Source of the DNA: Hyphomicrobiales bacterium | GTDB lineage: Bacteria; Pseudomonadota; Alphaproteobacteria; Rhizobiales; Rhizobiaceae | DNA length: 64,000 bases | Assembly (NCBI GenBank): GCA_900469955.1 | Contig: UBYX01000016.1 | Span: 1-64,000 of the forward strand | Direction: 5' to 3' | In this document: piece after piece, positions 31,013 through 38,691 of the stretch | How positions within the stretch are numbered: position 1 is the first letter of the stretch | Layout: every line of letters starts with the position of its first letter | Notes under the pieces: model-generated | Seen by the model: only the letters and a program-made list of their open reading frames with translations | What the model was told of the DNA's origin: nothing | The model's database searches: none | Made by a program: the position numbers and the translations under genes

Positions 31013-32398
31013 TCAGGCAACTGACTTCAGCCAGCGCAAGCACGCGTTCCAGGAGGATCGCTCGATCTGGGCATAATGTTCAAACTCATCGAGAGTGGCC
31101 GCGCCCAGATCCGCTTCAAAACGCTGCTGGTTGGGGCTGACCTGAAAATCCTGACGGGCGCTATCGCCAAGGTTGGAGTGAAATATACCTGCCGCACTGA
31201 CAGGAAGAAAATCTTCGTATGTGATCGGATCGAATTGAACGAAACCATCAGCAACCAAACTATCGACATCGGTCTCGACAACGGTACCTGCCGTATTTAC
31301 CTTATCGGTGAGGGAATAGGAAAAATAGCCGAGACCTTGGACGCGGATTTCCTCCCATGTATCCGGGAAAGCCTCGAAGACCTTGGAAAGTTCCGCTTCG
31401 TAGGCTTTGGCATTTGAACCGTCTGCCGCGGGACGCACGATTCTCCGGGACTGATCAAGGAGCCTGTCGTAAAGCTCACGTCCTTTCGGCGTAAGGGCGA
31501 TGCCGCGCTGTTCTATTTCGCCAAACCGGGCGGTGTGCCACCCTGTTTTCCAGCCGTGGTCGGCGTCTCTGAAGGCAACGGGTTCTTCGAGCGCCTTGAA
31601 CGATGTCTGACGCAGGAGAATCGGGCATTTGCGAGGCGGCGGCCCTTCGATAACCGCCTTCGGAGCGATTCCATATGTGGGCATCAGGGCCTGTACCTGA
31701 TCGATGTCCAGCGTGCGAGGCGTCAGGTGATTGATGTGCGGCCCTTGGAATGAAACCACGTCCGCAATGAGGCGGTGTGCGTCATGTAGCCGCCGGTACA
31801 TGTCGCCGCTGATATTGGCCTTGTTGTGCCAGCGAAAGGTTTCGAGGACCTCTATGACGAAGCGATCGGCATCGCACCTTTCAAGGCCGCCTTGCTTCTC
31901 AGCCTTCTCCGTCAACGAGGTCGCACCCTCCGTAAAGATCTTCCTGTCCGTCAGTATGCGCTCAGCCTCCAAGCGGAGATCCTCATCAGAAATCAGTTCC
32001 AAGCGAAGCAAAGAGGTGAAGACGCGAAATGGATTTTGTTTCAAAGCATCGCCCTCAACCGGCCTGAAAGCCGTCGAATGGACGGGAACGCCGGCCTCAG
32101 ATAAATCATAGTAGCCGACCGGGAACATGCCCATGATGGCGAAAACTCGGCGCATCATCGAAAGCTCTTCAGCCTTACCCAGGCGAATTGCGCCATGGCG
32201 TTCTTCAGAGATGCGATCGAGGCCATCAGTGGCCTCGAGACGCGCCCGCAGCTCGGCCTGGCTCGATAGTGTTTGGTCGTTTACGCGTGAAACAAGATCC
32301 ATCAACGCCCCGTAGGCGGGCACTTCCTCGCGATACATGAGCGACATTGCCCGAGAGAAAGCGGCGCGAATGTCGCTCGACGGTACGTAGGAATTCAT
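31013..32398 (-). CDS. hglS: 2-oxoadipate dioxygenase/decarboxylase, HglS (DUF1338) family
   Basis: About 461 residues beginning MNSYVPSSDIRAAFSRAMS, preceded by AGGGAG. The DUF1338 marks include RHGAIRLGKAEELSMM with the first metal-binding His and the substrate Arg, and GYYDLSEAGVPVHSTAFRPV. Family members use Fe(II) to convert 2-oxoadipate to D-2-hydroxyglutarate with loss of CO2. First gene of a four-gene operon whose other products fit the steps before and after. The LysR gene diverges from it with about 110 bp between. Confidence 0.88.
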   Translation of the reverse strand: MNSYVPSSDIRAAFSRAMSLMYREEVPAYGALMDLVSRVNDQTLSSQAELRARLEATDGLDRISEERHGAIRLGKAEELSMMRRVFAIMGMFPVGYYDLSEAGVPVHSTAFRPVEGDALKQNPFRVFTSLLRLELISDEDLRLEAERILTDRKIFTEGATSLTEKAEKQGGLERCDADRFVIEVLETFRWHNKANISGDMYRRLHDAHRLIADVVSFQGPHINHLTPRTLDIDQVQALMPTYGIAPKAVIEGPPPRKCPILLRQTSFKALEEPVAFRDADHGWKTGWHTARFGEIEQRGIALTPKGRELYDRLLDQSRRIVRPAADGSNAKAYEAELSKVFEAFPDTWEEIRVQGLGYFSYSLTDKVNTAGTVVETDVDSLVADGFVQFDPITYEDFLPVSAAGIFHSNLGDSARQDFQVSPNQQRFEADLGAATLDEFEHYAQIERSSWNACLRWLKSVA

Positions 32399-32510
32399 GA
32401 TCGCCAGCTCCCTTAAAATTGCGATACAATTTCTATCCGGCACAATAGGATATATCGACCGAGGAAGTTTGTGAGATTTCATGCTGAGTTCATGCAAGAA
32501 GGGAATGCAT

Positions 32511-33413
32511 ATGCGCAGACGCCTTGTTCCTGACATCATCAATCTACAGGCGTTCGAATGCGCAGCGCGCTACCAGAACTTTTCCCGGGCGGCCGAGGAG
32601 CTCAATCTAACGCAGAGCGCAGTGAGCCGTAAGATTGCGGATCTCGAGCGCCAGACGGGACTCAAGCTGTTCGAGCGGGTCCGCAAGAGAGTGGTGCTTT
32701 CCGAGGCGGGACAGAGGTTTCTCCCTGACGTGAAAGAGCTTCTTCTTCGTTCCGAACGGCTGATGATTGATGCCGTCGCCAAAGGCGAAATGGAGTACTC
32801 GCTGAAGATCGCGACCTTACCAACGTTCGGCACAAAATGGCTTGTGCCCCGTTTGAAGGATTTTCTGAGCCATCATCCCGGTGTTGCCGTTACAGTAGAG
32901 TCCCGTTCCACCGCGTTCAGCTTCACAGACGAGAATTTCGACCTGGCATTTCATTTCGGACAGCCGAGTTGGGCAGGCGGTGTCTCTACTTTCCTTTGTC
33001 ATGAAACCGTAGTGCCGGTCGCTGGGAAGGAACTTCGCATGGCGGCAGAGGCTGACCCCGAGCGTTTTTGGGCAAACGCGCGACTTTTACATCTGACAAC
33101 GAGACCGGAGCTCTGGGCGCAATGGAGCCACCATCATAATATTCCTCTTGGAAATCCTTTTTCAGGGCCGAGATTCGATCAGTTCTCGATGATCACCTCG
33201 GCGGCCACATCGGCGCTCGGAGTTGCACTTCTTCCAACATACCTTATCGAGAGCGAACTTAAGTCCGGCGAACTCGCAACGGTGGATGAACTGTCCATGT
33301 TGACGGAAAACAACTACTACATCGTTCGGCCTGAAACGCGCCAGAAGCAATTTCTGACGGACCAATTTGAGACATGGGTCCTGGAGCAGGTGGGAGGACA
33401 ACTGGCAACCTGA
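32511..33413 (+). CDS. LysR-family regulator, GcvA-like, of the lysine-type operon
   Basis: About 300 residues. The helix-turn-helix region reads FECAARYQNFSRAAEELNLT and QSAVSRKIADLERQTGLKLF, typical of GcvA-like LysR proteins. The effector domain contains FGTKWLVPRLKDF and DEN(F)DLAFHFGQPSW. It is divergent from the hglS-type operon and probably controls it, perhaps sensing 2-aminoadipate, 2-oxoadipate or a related pathway compound. The start at ATG 32511 has AAGAAGGGA nine bases upstream. Its stop is only 31 bp from the left border of T-DNA1. Confidence 0.85.
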   Translation: MRRRLVPDIINLQAFECAARYQNFSRAAEELNLTQSAVSRKIADLERQTGLKLFERVRKRVVLSEAGQRFLPDVKELLLRSERLMIDAVAKGEMEYSLKIATLPTFGTKWLVPRLKDFLSHHPGVAVTVESRSTAFSFTDENFDLAFHFGQPSWAGGVSTFLCHETVVPVAGKELRMAAEADPERFWANARLLHLTTRPELWAQWSHHHNIPLGNPFSGPRFDQFSMITSAATSALGVALLPTYLIESELKSGELATVDELSMLTENNYYIVRPETRQKQFLTDQFETWVLEQVGGQLAT

Positions 33414-33443
33414 ATCCTCAATCCACGAGTAGTTCGGCTGTGA

Positions 33444-33468
33444 TGGCAGGATATATCCAAACGTAAAC
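33444..33468 (+). repeat. T-DNA left border (LB1)
   Basis: A 25-bp sequence starting TGGCAGGATATAT and ending ACGTAAAC, matching the T-DNA border consensus, including the cleavage region after TGG and the GTAAAC tail. By orientation this is the left border of T-DNA1. It is 21/25 or better identical to LB2 at 54103. Confidence 0.92.
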
Positions 33469-33472
33469 TCTC

Positions 33473-33502
33473 TAACCCTAACCCTAACCCTAACCCTAAC
33501 CC
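33473..33502 (+). repeat. Telomere-like TAACCC repeat inside LB1
   Basis: Five perfect tandem TAACCC units start four bases inside LB1. On the plus strand the C-rich strand reads 5' to 3' away from the border, as at the left end of a linear chromosome. The complementary G-strand would lie near the 3' end of the transferred single strand. Confidence 0.95.
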
Positions 33503-33733
33503 TCATCGTGGCATTTGCAGGATCGGTGAAGTGCCATCTCCATCGGGTACGGGCTTTGCTTTCACACGAAGTTGTTGCAGTCACTTGTAGCTGGTGGAGG
33601 ATAAATTGAGGAGCGTGGGGATTTATATTCAGACGTCATATCATTGCGAGGAGATCGATTGCATTGCCTAACTGAAATCTACTCTGACGAAAGAGAAGAT
33701 CGAAATCGACAGTTCCTACATACGCGCCGCCAC

Positions 33734-34960
33734 TCACTCGATAGAACCCGCGCCACGGTACTTCTCGATGAACTGTACTGCGGTCATATCTGCAATTCCG
33801 AGCTTTTCAGCGTTCATTCCATCGCTCATGAAATCCCTGTCATAGACCATGCTGGCGTATACGATGAAGCCCTCGTAGCGTTTGCGGTACTTGATGGGGA
33901 AATCAGCGACGACCATCATCGCGTAGAGGGGCACCATATGGTATAGTATTTCGTCCACGACATAGGGGCCGAGAGGCTCAGGCAGATATCCGGCTCCGGG
34001 GGGTCTGCCCCTGCCATCCGCGTAAACCTTCAGATCCGCATGAGGGTTGCCAGTGTTGAGTTTCCGGCCCGTGTCGTTCTCGCACGCCTTGACGATATTG
34101 TGGGCGTTCCAGTTCATCCACTTAGGGCCTCCGAATTCAACACGCGCTTCATCCAGTTTCAGAATGACATTTCTGGCGAATGTGTTACCGACGTGATCCT
34201 TGTAGTAATCCAGTACACCGCGGCATTTATCATGGCTCAGCCCGATCAGCCCGAGCAAAGTCGGTGCCGCATGAAGTTCATAAGCGGAAGATTTACCGTA
34301 GGCTGCAAAGGGGACGGTATTCCAGATCGCGTTTGGAGACGGAAAAAGAATGCGGGTCATGATGCGATCGTCTTCGGACACGATATCAAACGGGTCCTTG
34401 GAGGCGTTTTCCTCATCGGTTCGTCTGGCATATAGGGTGAGGTTTGCCTTAGAGGCGCCGATATGGACCCTGCCGATTTCTTCGCCATCCTTCTGGACCC
34501 TGGAGCCCTGGAAAGCGGTGTTGACATCGACAAGCAGATGCGGCGACTTCTCATCGGTCTTGACCCAGCCGGCGTGTCCTAGTCCATGGATCATGTAATA
34601 GACCTGCTTCCTGTTGGTGTGCTTAAACAATTCCCGCACGGCTTCGGCTTGACCTGTCGGTAGAACGGTGTTGATGATGGCGTCTACCTTTGGCATCACC
34701 TCCGCGAGATTGCGTACGACATTAGGGCGATAGTTGCCATTGAAGTAGTCACCATAAGCCTGAAGTCCGTCTTTCTCCACATGGTTGATGAGGTCTTGCG
34801 AACGCTTGGGGTCGGTGTGGACGTAAACCTTATGTCCATCTTCGATCAAGCGGACGCTGTCAGCCGCACCGGTGTTTCCCAAGGCGTAGACGAGGACATT
34901 GTAAGCACGATTTTTTTCCTGGATCGTTACCAGATTGAAGGTGTCTTGACGTTCGGACAT
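33734..34960 (-). CDS. T-DNA opine-dehydrogenase-like protein 1 (putative opine synthase)
   Basis: About 408 residues. The N-terminal nucleotide-binding fold is variant (YALGNTGAADSVRLIEDGHK in place of the usual GxGNxA). Further marks are MIHGLGHAGW, NAIWNTVPFAAYGKSSAYE in the position of the opine-domain NPxxHP segment, and a C-terminal YLPEPLGPYVVDEILYHMVP resembling the DVPFGLVPL block of opine dehydrogenases. Such T-DNA enzymes condense an amino acid and a 2-oxo acid or sugar in the host cell. Strong divergence from Nos and Ocs means the opine cannot be named. Start context TTCACCATG is eukaryote-like. Assignment to the family is by motif pattern, not by close identity. Confidence 0.65.
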   Translation of the reverse strand: MSERQDTFNLVTIQEKNRAYNVLVYALGNTGAADSVRLIEDGHKVYVHTDPKRSQDLINHVEKDGLQAYGDYFNGNYRPNVVRNLAEVMPKVDAIINTVLPTGQAEAVRELFKHTNRKQVYYMIHGLGHAGWVKTDEKSPHLLVDVNTAFQGSRVQKDGEEIGRVHIGASKANLTLYARRTDEENASKDPFDIVSEDDRIMTRILFPSPNAIWNTVPFAAYGKSSAYELHAAPTLLGLIGLSHDKCRGVLDYYKDHVGNTFARNVILKLDEARVEFGGPKWMNWNAHNIVKACENDTGRKLNTGNPHADLKVYADGRGRPPGAGYLPEPLGPYVVDEILYHMVPLYAMMVVADFPIKYRKRYEGFIVYASMVYDRDFMSDGMNAEKLGIADMTAVQFIEKYRGAGSIE

Positions 34961-34973
34961 GGTGAATTTCGAA

Positions 34974-35143
34974 AGATGAAGATGAAGATGAAGATGAAGA
35001 GTTCAGTGGTTGTGTTGCTGGTGGATGAGGTTCTGAACCGATGTTTTTATACTCATGCTTCGGAAAGGCCGCTACACCGTTTCCGGTGAGCTGACGTGTC
35101 CGGTGAGATGCCACGTCACACTGTTCAGACGATGCCACGTCAC
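34974..35143 (-). promoter_or_regulatory. Eukaryote-type promoter and leader of the T-DNA1 opine gene
   Basis: Reading on the minus strand, three ACGT boxes lie first (35131-35143, 35109-35120, 35091-35100; core TGACGTGGCA or GACACGTCA), then a TATA box TATAAAAA at 35044-35051. The leader contains a run of four to five CTTCAT units (34974-35000). The ATG at 34960 follows about 84 bp after the TATA box. TGACG/ACGTGGC elements bind plant bZIP factors; ocs-type elements of known T-DNA promoters are of this class. Confidence 0.75.
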
Positions 35144-35524
35144 CTCGGTTGTGGGCAAATCCTGTCACGCTTTACCTTCACCCCTGGAGCGAAGTCAGGC
35201 ATCGCATCCCCGTGATTTGGCCGATTAGTGGGCACAACGCGGGCGTCCGGCATCGTAGTAATCCAACTGAAATTCGTTGCGCTGAGACCTGTATCGCAAT
35301 GATAGCTGCAGACGTTTTTTGCGTTGCTCGCCATGGCAGCTGATCAAGCTTGTTGCCGTTTCACGCTAACGGGGTTTGCACAGTAATGCGATATGTTTGC
35401 ATAGGTCATAAGGACAAGGATCAAGGTAAAATTCTATAGCCCGGATTTGATAATTGGATAAGGAAGCAAGAGCGCCTAAACTCCTGAAATCTACAAGGGA
35501 GCTATGAACCATTCCCCGCTTCAG
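35144..35524. other. 3' flank of the 582-codon T-DNA gene
   Basis: About 380 bp between the promoter of the opine gene and the stop of the 582-codon gene. No reading frame of interest was seen and no clear AATAAA signal on the minus strand. It presumably contains the end of the upstream transcript. Confidence 0.4.
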
Positions 35525-37273
35525 CTACATGACCGTGACAATGTGCCTGTAGAAATTATCCACCGTTGGGTTCCTGAAGACCTCAATCATGATTGAGCGG
35601 ATACGACGCCTGGTTTCTTCCACGGCTTCGGTATCCTCCGTCTCGTCCCCAATTTGAGCTTCGGGGTCCGGGTCGCGATCGAAAAGATCAAGAACCTCAT
35701 CGTCGAGTTTGTCATCTTCCCATTCAGCCTCCCATTCAGCGGCCTGTATCCATGCATCATCGGCAGCGGCAGCGCCGACATTTGGTGGTGGAGCGCCTGT
35801 CCCGCCCACCTGCAGCTCGATATGGTTCGGGTTCTGCGCGTTATCCTCGTCATCCTCTTCAGCGAAGCATGCAAAGCATTGGGCGATTCCACCTTTGGCG
35901 CCTTTAAGTTTTCTAGCAATGGCGCGGAGGAGTTTTGCCAGCGCAACGGCGACAGGTTTCATGACAGGCTTGAACAAAGGTCCTACGCGGTGTCCGAAAG
36001 CGCAGTTCAAGTCCGAATTCAATTTGATCATCGCCTTGCGCAATTTCGGATCGTTGAAGGCTTTCGGTCCCTTCACCAGAAGTGGGATGTAAACGGTTGG
36101 GAAGGAGAACACGACAGTGGTACCACCTTCAGAAAGGACACCCAATGTATCGTCCAAGCCGTGGCCTGGGTTTTCGGCACTGTCGATCAGCCTGTAAAGG
36201 TAATATGCTGCCCAAGTGGCATTTCCGTAGAGATTTACCGGGTTTCGGAATGTCGGACCGATAGCCATCGCCACGATCACCACGCCCAACAGGACGGCGC
36301 TCCATTTATCGAGCCGTTCAGGATTATCGTCATCGACGTCCTGTTCTCCAATGATCTTTTGCATGATGGCGATCAGTTGGCTCAGTTCGCTGGTAATGTC
36401 CGTGATCGTGGCCGCCTCTGCTTTTCCTGCGCGATACTTACTCTTCAGCGATTTGATGAACGCCCTCATATCTTCGAACGAGCGTTTCGATAGCTGTAAG
36501 CGCTGCCTGAGTGCTTCGGGATCCACGCGGCTTTCGTCATCGATATCCATCAAGCTTTCGATGGTTTTTTTAACAGCATGCCTGTTTTGCCATTTCGCAA
36601 ATTCCCTCCGGCCGATGAGAGCCGCGACAACGGCTGCACCGGCGCCGCCGCTGATGTAGTTGTACTCACTGGTTCCATAGAATTCCGGATGGATAAGTGC
36701 ATAGTGATAAACGGCCATTCCCGGAGCCGATCGAGCAAGCCTGTCCAAGGCTTTTTCGCGAACTTGACGGTGGTTGGCGGATCCCTGGAACAGCTGGTTG
36801 AGGAAGATGGAAATGCTGCGTTCAATTGTTGGAGCCACAGCGGGCGCGAGCGAGGTGTCGGGGCCTTTGAGACAGAGATAAGCATGCCATCCGAGTTGCG
36901 GGTAGATGATGGATCCCCAGAAAACCCTTCCAGCAATGGAAAGGCCGTTTCCTTCGATGGCCGATAGGTCTCCCATGATGATGTTGCCGTGCTTCGTCAG
37001 AGCCTCTTGGAGACCTTTGGGGTTACGTTCTTGGCGTGTCTCTTCGAGAAGGCTCTTAAGCTGGTCGGCTAGGCGGTGGTGTGCGTAGACTTCGGATTTG
37101 TCGGCATTGATGAGCGTCCCTTTGAAGCTGATCAGCGCCTTGTGCAAGTCGCCGCCGTTGCGAGAAAAGGCGTCATCGAAGATGGTCAGGAACCCTAACA
37201 ATTCTTTGATGATTGATACCGGGGACAAAGCGTCGGGGAGGGCTGCGAAATTTCCTGAAAAATCTAACTCCAT
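35525..37273 (-). CDS. T-DNA1 protein of unknown function (582 aa)
   Basis: About 582 residues from MELDFSGNFAAL. I do not recognise a family. The N-terminal half is mixed helical. There are two hydrophobic stretches, GGAGAAVVAALIG near residue 225 and KWSAVLLGVVIVAMAIG near residue 330, and a basic segment LAKLLRAIARKLKGAKGG near 460. The last 110 residues are strongly acidic (EWEAEWEDDKLDDEVLDLFD). The coding frame also stays open upstream to 37420, but the ATG at 37273 follows the eukaryote-style promoter. It shares a bidirectional promoter with the 105-codon gene. Size and composition suggest an effector-like protein, but this is only inference. Confidence 0.7.
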   Translation of the reverse strand: MELDFSGNFAALPDALSPVSIIKELLGFLTIFDDAFSRNGGDLHKALISFKGTLINADKSEVYAHHRLADQLKSLLEETRQERNPKGLQEALTKHGNIIMGDLSAIEGNGLSIAGRVFWGSIIYPQLGWHAYLCLKGPDTSLAPAVAPTIERSISIFLNQLFQGSANHRQVREKALDRLARSAPGMAVYHYALIHPEFYGTSEYNYISGGAGAAVVAALIGRREFAKWQNRHAVKKTIESLMDIDDESRVDPEALRQRLQLSKRSFEDMRAFIKSLKSKYRAGKAEAATITDITSELSQLIAIMQKIIGEQDVDDDNPERLDKWSAVLLGVVIVAMAIGPTFRNPVNLYGNATWAAYYLYRLIDSAENPGHGLDDTLGVLSEGGTTVVFSFPTVYIPLLVKGPKAFNDPKLRKAMIKLNSDLNCAFGHRVGPLFKPVMKPVAVALAKLLRAIARKLKGAKGGIAQCFACFAEEDDEDNAQNPNHIELQVGGTGAPPPNVGAAAADDAWIQAAEWEAEWEDDKLDDEVLDLFDRDPDPEAQIGDETEDTEAVEETRRRIRSIMIEVFRNPTVDNFYRHIVTVM

Positions 37274-37426
37274 GATGGCGGTTCTGTGTCGAGTGCAATT
37301 GAAGTCCAAGTTCAGAAGTTGGTTTGGATGATTGAATGATCTGGAATTGAGGAAGCTATTTGTACTGGCAAGTTCGGTGTGCCGGATAAGTTGGCATGGA
37401 CCAGGTCTATTGTTTGTCATGCAGAC

Positions 37427-37662
37427 ATTTTATGACGCGACGCCGAGGACGCCGAAAGGAGCGGTAATATCCACATCTTGCGCCTGGCGATGACGTGGCA
37501 GCTGAAAAGTGGTCCGGTTCCGGGCGCGGGAGATGAGGCATTAATTCGTCGTATCGCATCCGGTAATGATATCCGTGCGATGACGTGGCAGAACCGATGA
37601 CGTGTCGTGATGACGTGGCAGCTGAAAAGATTTAAACGAGTTTCCCGAGGTGAGGTATAAAA
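37427..37662. promoter_or_regulatory. Bidirectional ACGT-box promoter of T-DNA1
   Basis: Four ACGT boxes lie between two divergent genes: TGACGTGGCA at 37491-37500, 37581-37590 and 37611-37620, and TGACGTGTCG at 37598-37607. Two of them are part of a longer exact repeat beginning GATGACGTGGCAGCT. A TATA box TATAAAA at 37656-37662 serves the plus-strand gene. A weaker minus-strand CATAAAAT at 37427-37434 may serve the 582-codon gene. Confidence 0.75.
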
Positions 37663-37745
37663 TCCTCATTTCCCTCTATCCTCGGGTCAGTACTGCACCT
37701 CACTTTTCAAATTCAACAAAAACAATCATCGTCTTCCCAAGCAAC

Positions 37746-38063
37746 ATGGCTGCATTTTTCAAACCCGAGATCATCGAGATCGGCGACGGTTATCGTGTTC
37801 TCAACATCCTTGACCACGATCTTCCCCGCGCTGGCGAAATTCAGCAGAAGGTTGTTGGCTACAACGAGGGAGCCGTTGTCATCATTCACCCCTTTTCGAC
37901 CCAGCAGCAGTTGTCGGACAAAACCCAGCTTGTCGACGCGGGACAGAAGTTCCTGATCTCCGACAACAATACCAAGATCCTTTACCGGGGAACTACGACA
38001 ATCATGCCTGCTGGAACGACTGCCACGCAGGCTTGCGACAAGGTCAAGGAGCTGGCCGGCTAG
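37746..38063 (+). CDS. T-DNA1 small protein of unknown function (105 aa)
   Basis: About 105 residues from MAAFFKPEIIEIGDGY. I recognise no family. It is predicted to be alpha/beta with a hydrophobic core, no signal peptide or membrane helix, and it ends KVKELAG. The start context AACATGGC is close to the plant optimum, and a TATA box lies 84-90 bp upstream. The leader is rich in CAA (TTCAACAAAAACAATCATCG). It shares its promoter region with the divergent 582-codon gene. Confidence 0.75.
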   Translation: MAAFFKPEIIEIGDGYRVLNILDHDLPRAGEIQQKVVGYNEGAVVIIHPFSTQQQLSDKTQLVDAGQKFLISDNNTKILYRGTTTIMPAGTTATQACDKVKELAG

Positions 38064-38464
38064 ACTTCCTTCGCGAAGACCTGAAGTATGCGAAGCGCCG
38101 CCATTTGATCTTGTTACGGCGCAGATGTGGATTTCTAAAGATGATATAGTCGGAGGAAATACCTCATGCCAATATGATACCGCTCTTCCGGTGCATGGAG
38201 GAATTCGATGTGCTGGTCCATTGGAGCTGCAAGGGCGGAGGAGCTCCAGCAGGCTTAGAACATTCGATCTGGTAGGATGGGCGGTCTGATTTTCTTCAGG
38301 GGAGGCAGAAGCGGTAGCGGTCCATACACTCATTTAAATCGTCAGGGTCCAAATTTGGCCCCTGCTTAAATCCCGCATTTGTTGTCGCATAACGATTGTG
38401 ATTGGTGAACTTGTAATGGCCAACGTCTGTGGGTGCCTTCGTAGGAGGTCTCGCGGACAATCAA
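38064..38464. other. 3' flank of the 105-codon gene
   Basis: About 400 bp between the small gene and the telomere-like repeat at the right border. No further gene was seen. The longest frames here are antisense to the 105-codon gene and lack eukaryotic or bacterial start signals. Confidence 0.4.
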
Positions 38465-38490
38465 GGGTTAGGGTTAGGTTAGGGTTAGGT
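38465..38490 (+). repeat. Telomere-like GGGTTA repeat inside RB1
   Basis: Four GGGTTA-type units, one shortened to GGTTA, end one base before RB1. They are in the orientation opposite to the repeat at LB1. T-DNA1 thus reads 5'-(TAACCC)n ... (GGGTTA)n-3', like a chromosome with telomeres. Confidence 0.93.
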
Positions 38491-38491
38491 T

Positions 38492-38516
38492 TGTCAGGAT
38501 ATATGGAGGAGTGTTA
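38492..38516 (+). repeat. T-DNA right border (RB1)
   Basis: A 25-bp direct repeat of LB1 starting TGTCAGGATATAT. The 12 bases CAGGATATATGG keep the core, but the tail is GTGTTA rather than GTAAAC. By orientation this is the right border, where VirD1/D2 processing starts. An overdrive-like stretch follows it outside the T-DNA. Confidence 0.85.
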
Positions 38517-38545
38517 TAAGTGTGTGAATAAATTCATGTATCTGT

Positions 38546-38568
38546 TAAATTGTCTATATGTTTGTTAG
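38546..38568 (+). promoter_or_regulatory. Overdrive-like element beside RB1
   Basis: The sequence TAAATTGTCTATATGTTTGT continuing TAG lies 30 bp outside RB1. It resembles the overdrive consensus (TAARTYNCTGTRT then TGTTTGTTTG) with a short gap and a few mismatches. Overdrive binds VirC1 and boosts T-strand formation at right borders. Its position on the outer side supports naming this end the right border. Confidence 0.5.
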
Positions 38569-38691
38569 ATTGTTTATATGTTCGAAAGTTAGTGAGAAAA
38601 TCATTCCTCTTCCTGCGGGTTAAGCCGCGACATGATATTCTTCGCAAGGCATCCCCAACTTCGCCTTGTTTTAAAAGGTTGCGTCGGATAT

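Larger units (their letters stand above)
33444..38516 (+). mobile_element. T-DNA1 (about 5.07 kb)
   Basis: The region lies between two direct border repeats in the same orientation, at 33444 and 38492. It has three genes with eukaryotic-style expression signals: an opine-dehydrogenase-like gene, a 582-codon gene and a 105-codon gene. TTAGGG-type repeats lie just inside both borders. No bacterial ribosome-binding sites or operon spacing are seen within it, in contrast to both flanks. T-DNA1 sits between the LysR genes of two bacterial catabolic clusters. No known oncogene is present. Confidence 0.85.

Noticed and set aside
33473-33502. CRISPR array interpretation of the short tandem repeats
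   Set aside because: The units are 6 bp with no spacers; they are simple telomere-like repeats, and no cas genes are present.
35654-36493. 279-codon plus-strand frame within the 582-codon T-DNA1 gene
   Set aside because: No TATA or ACGT promoter precedes it and its sequence lacks recognisable domains; it is a shadow of the minus-strand gene.
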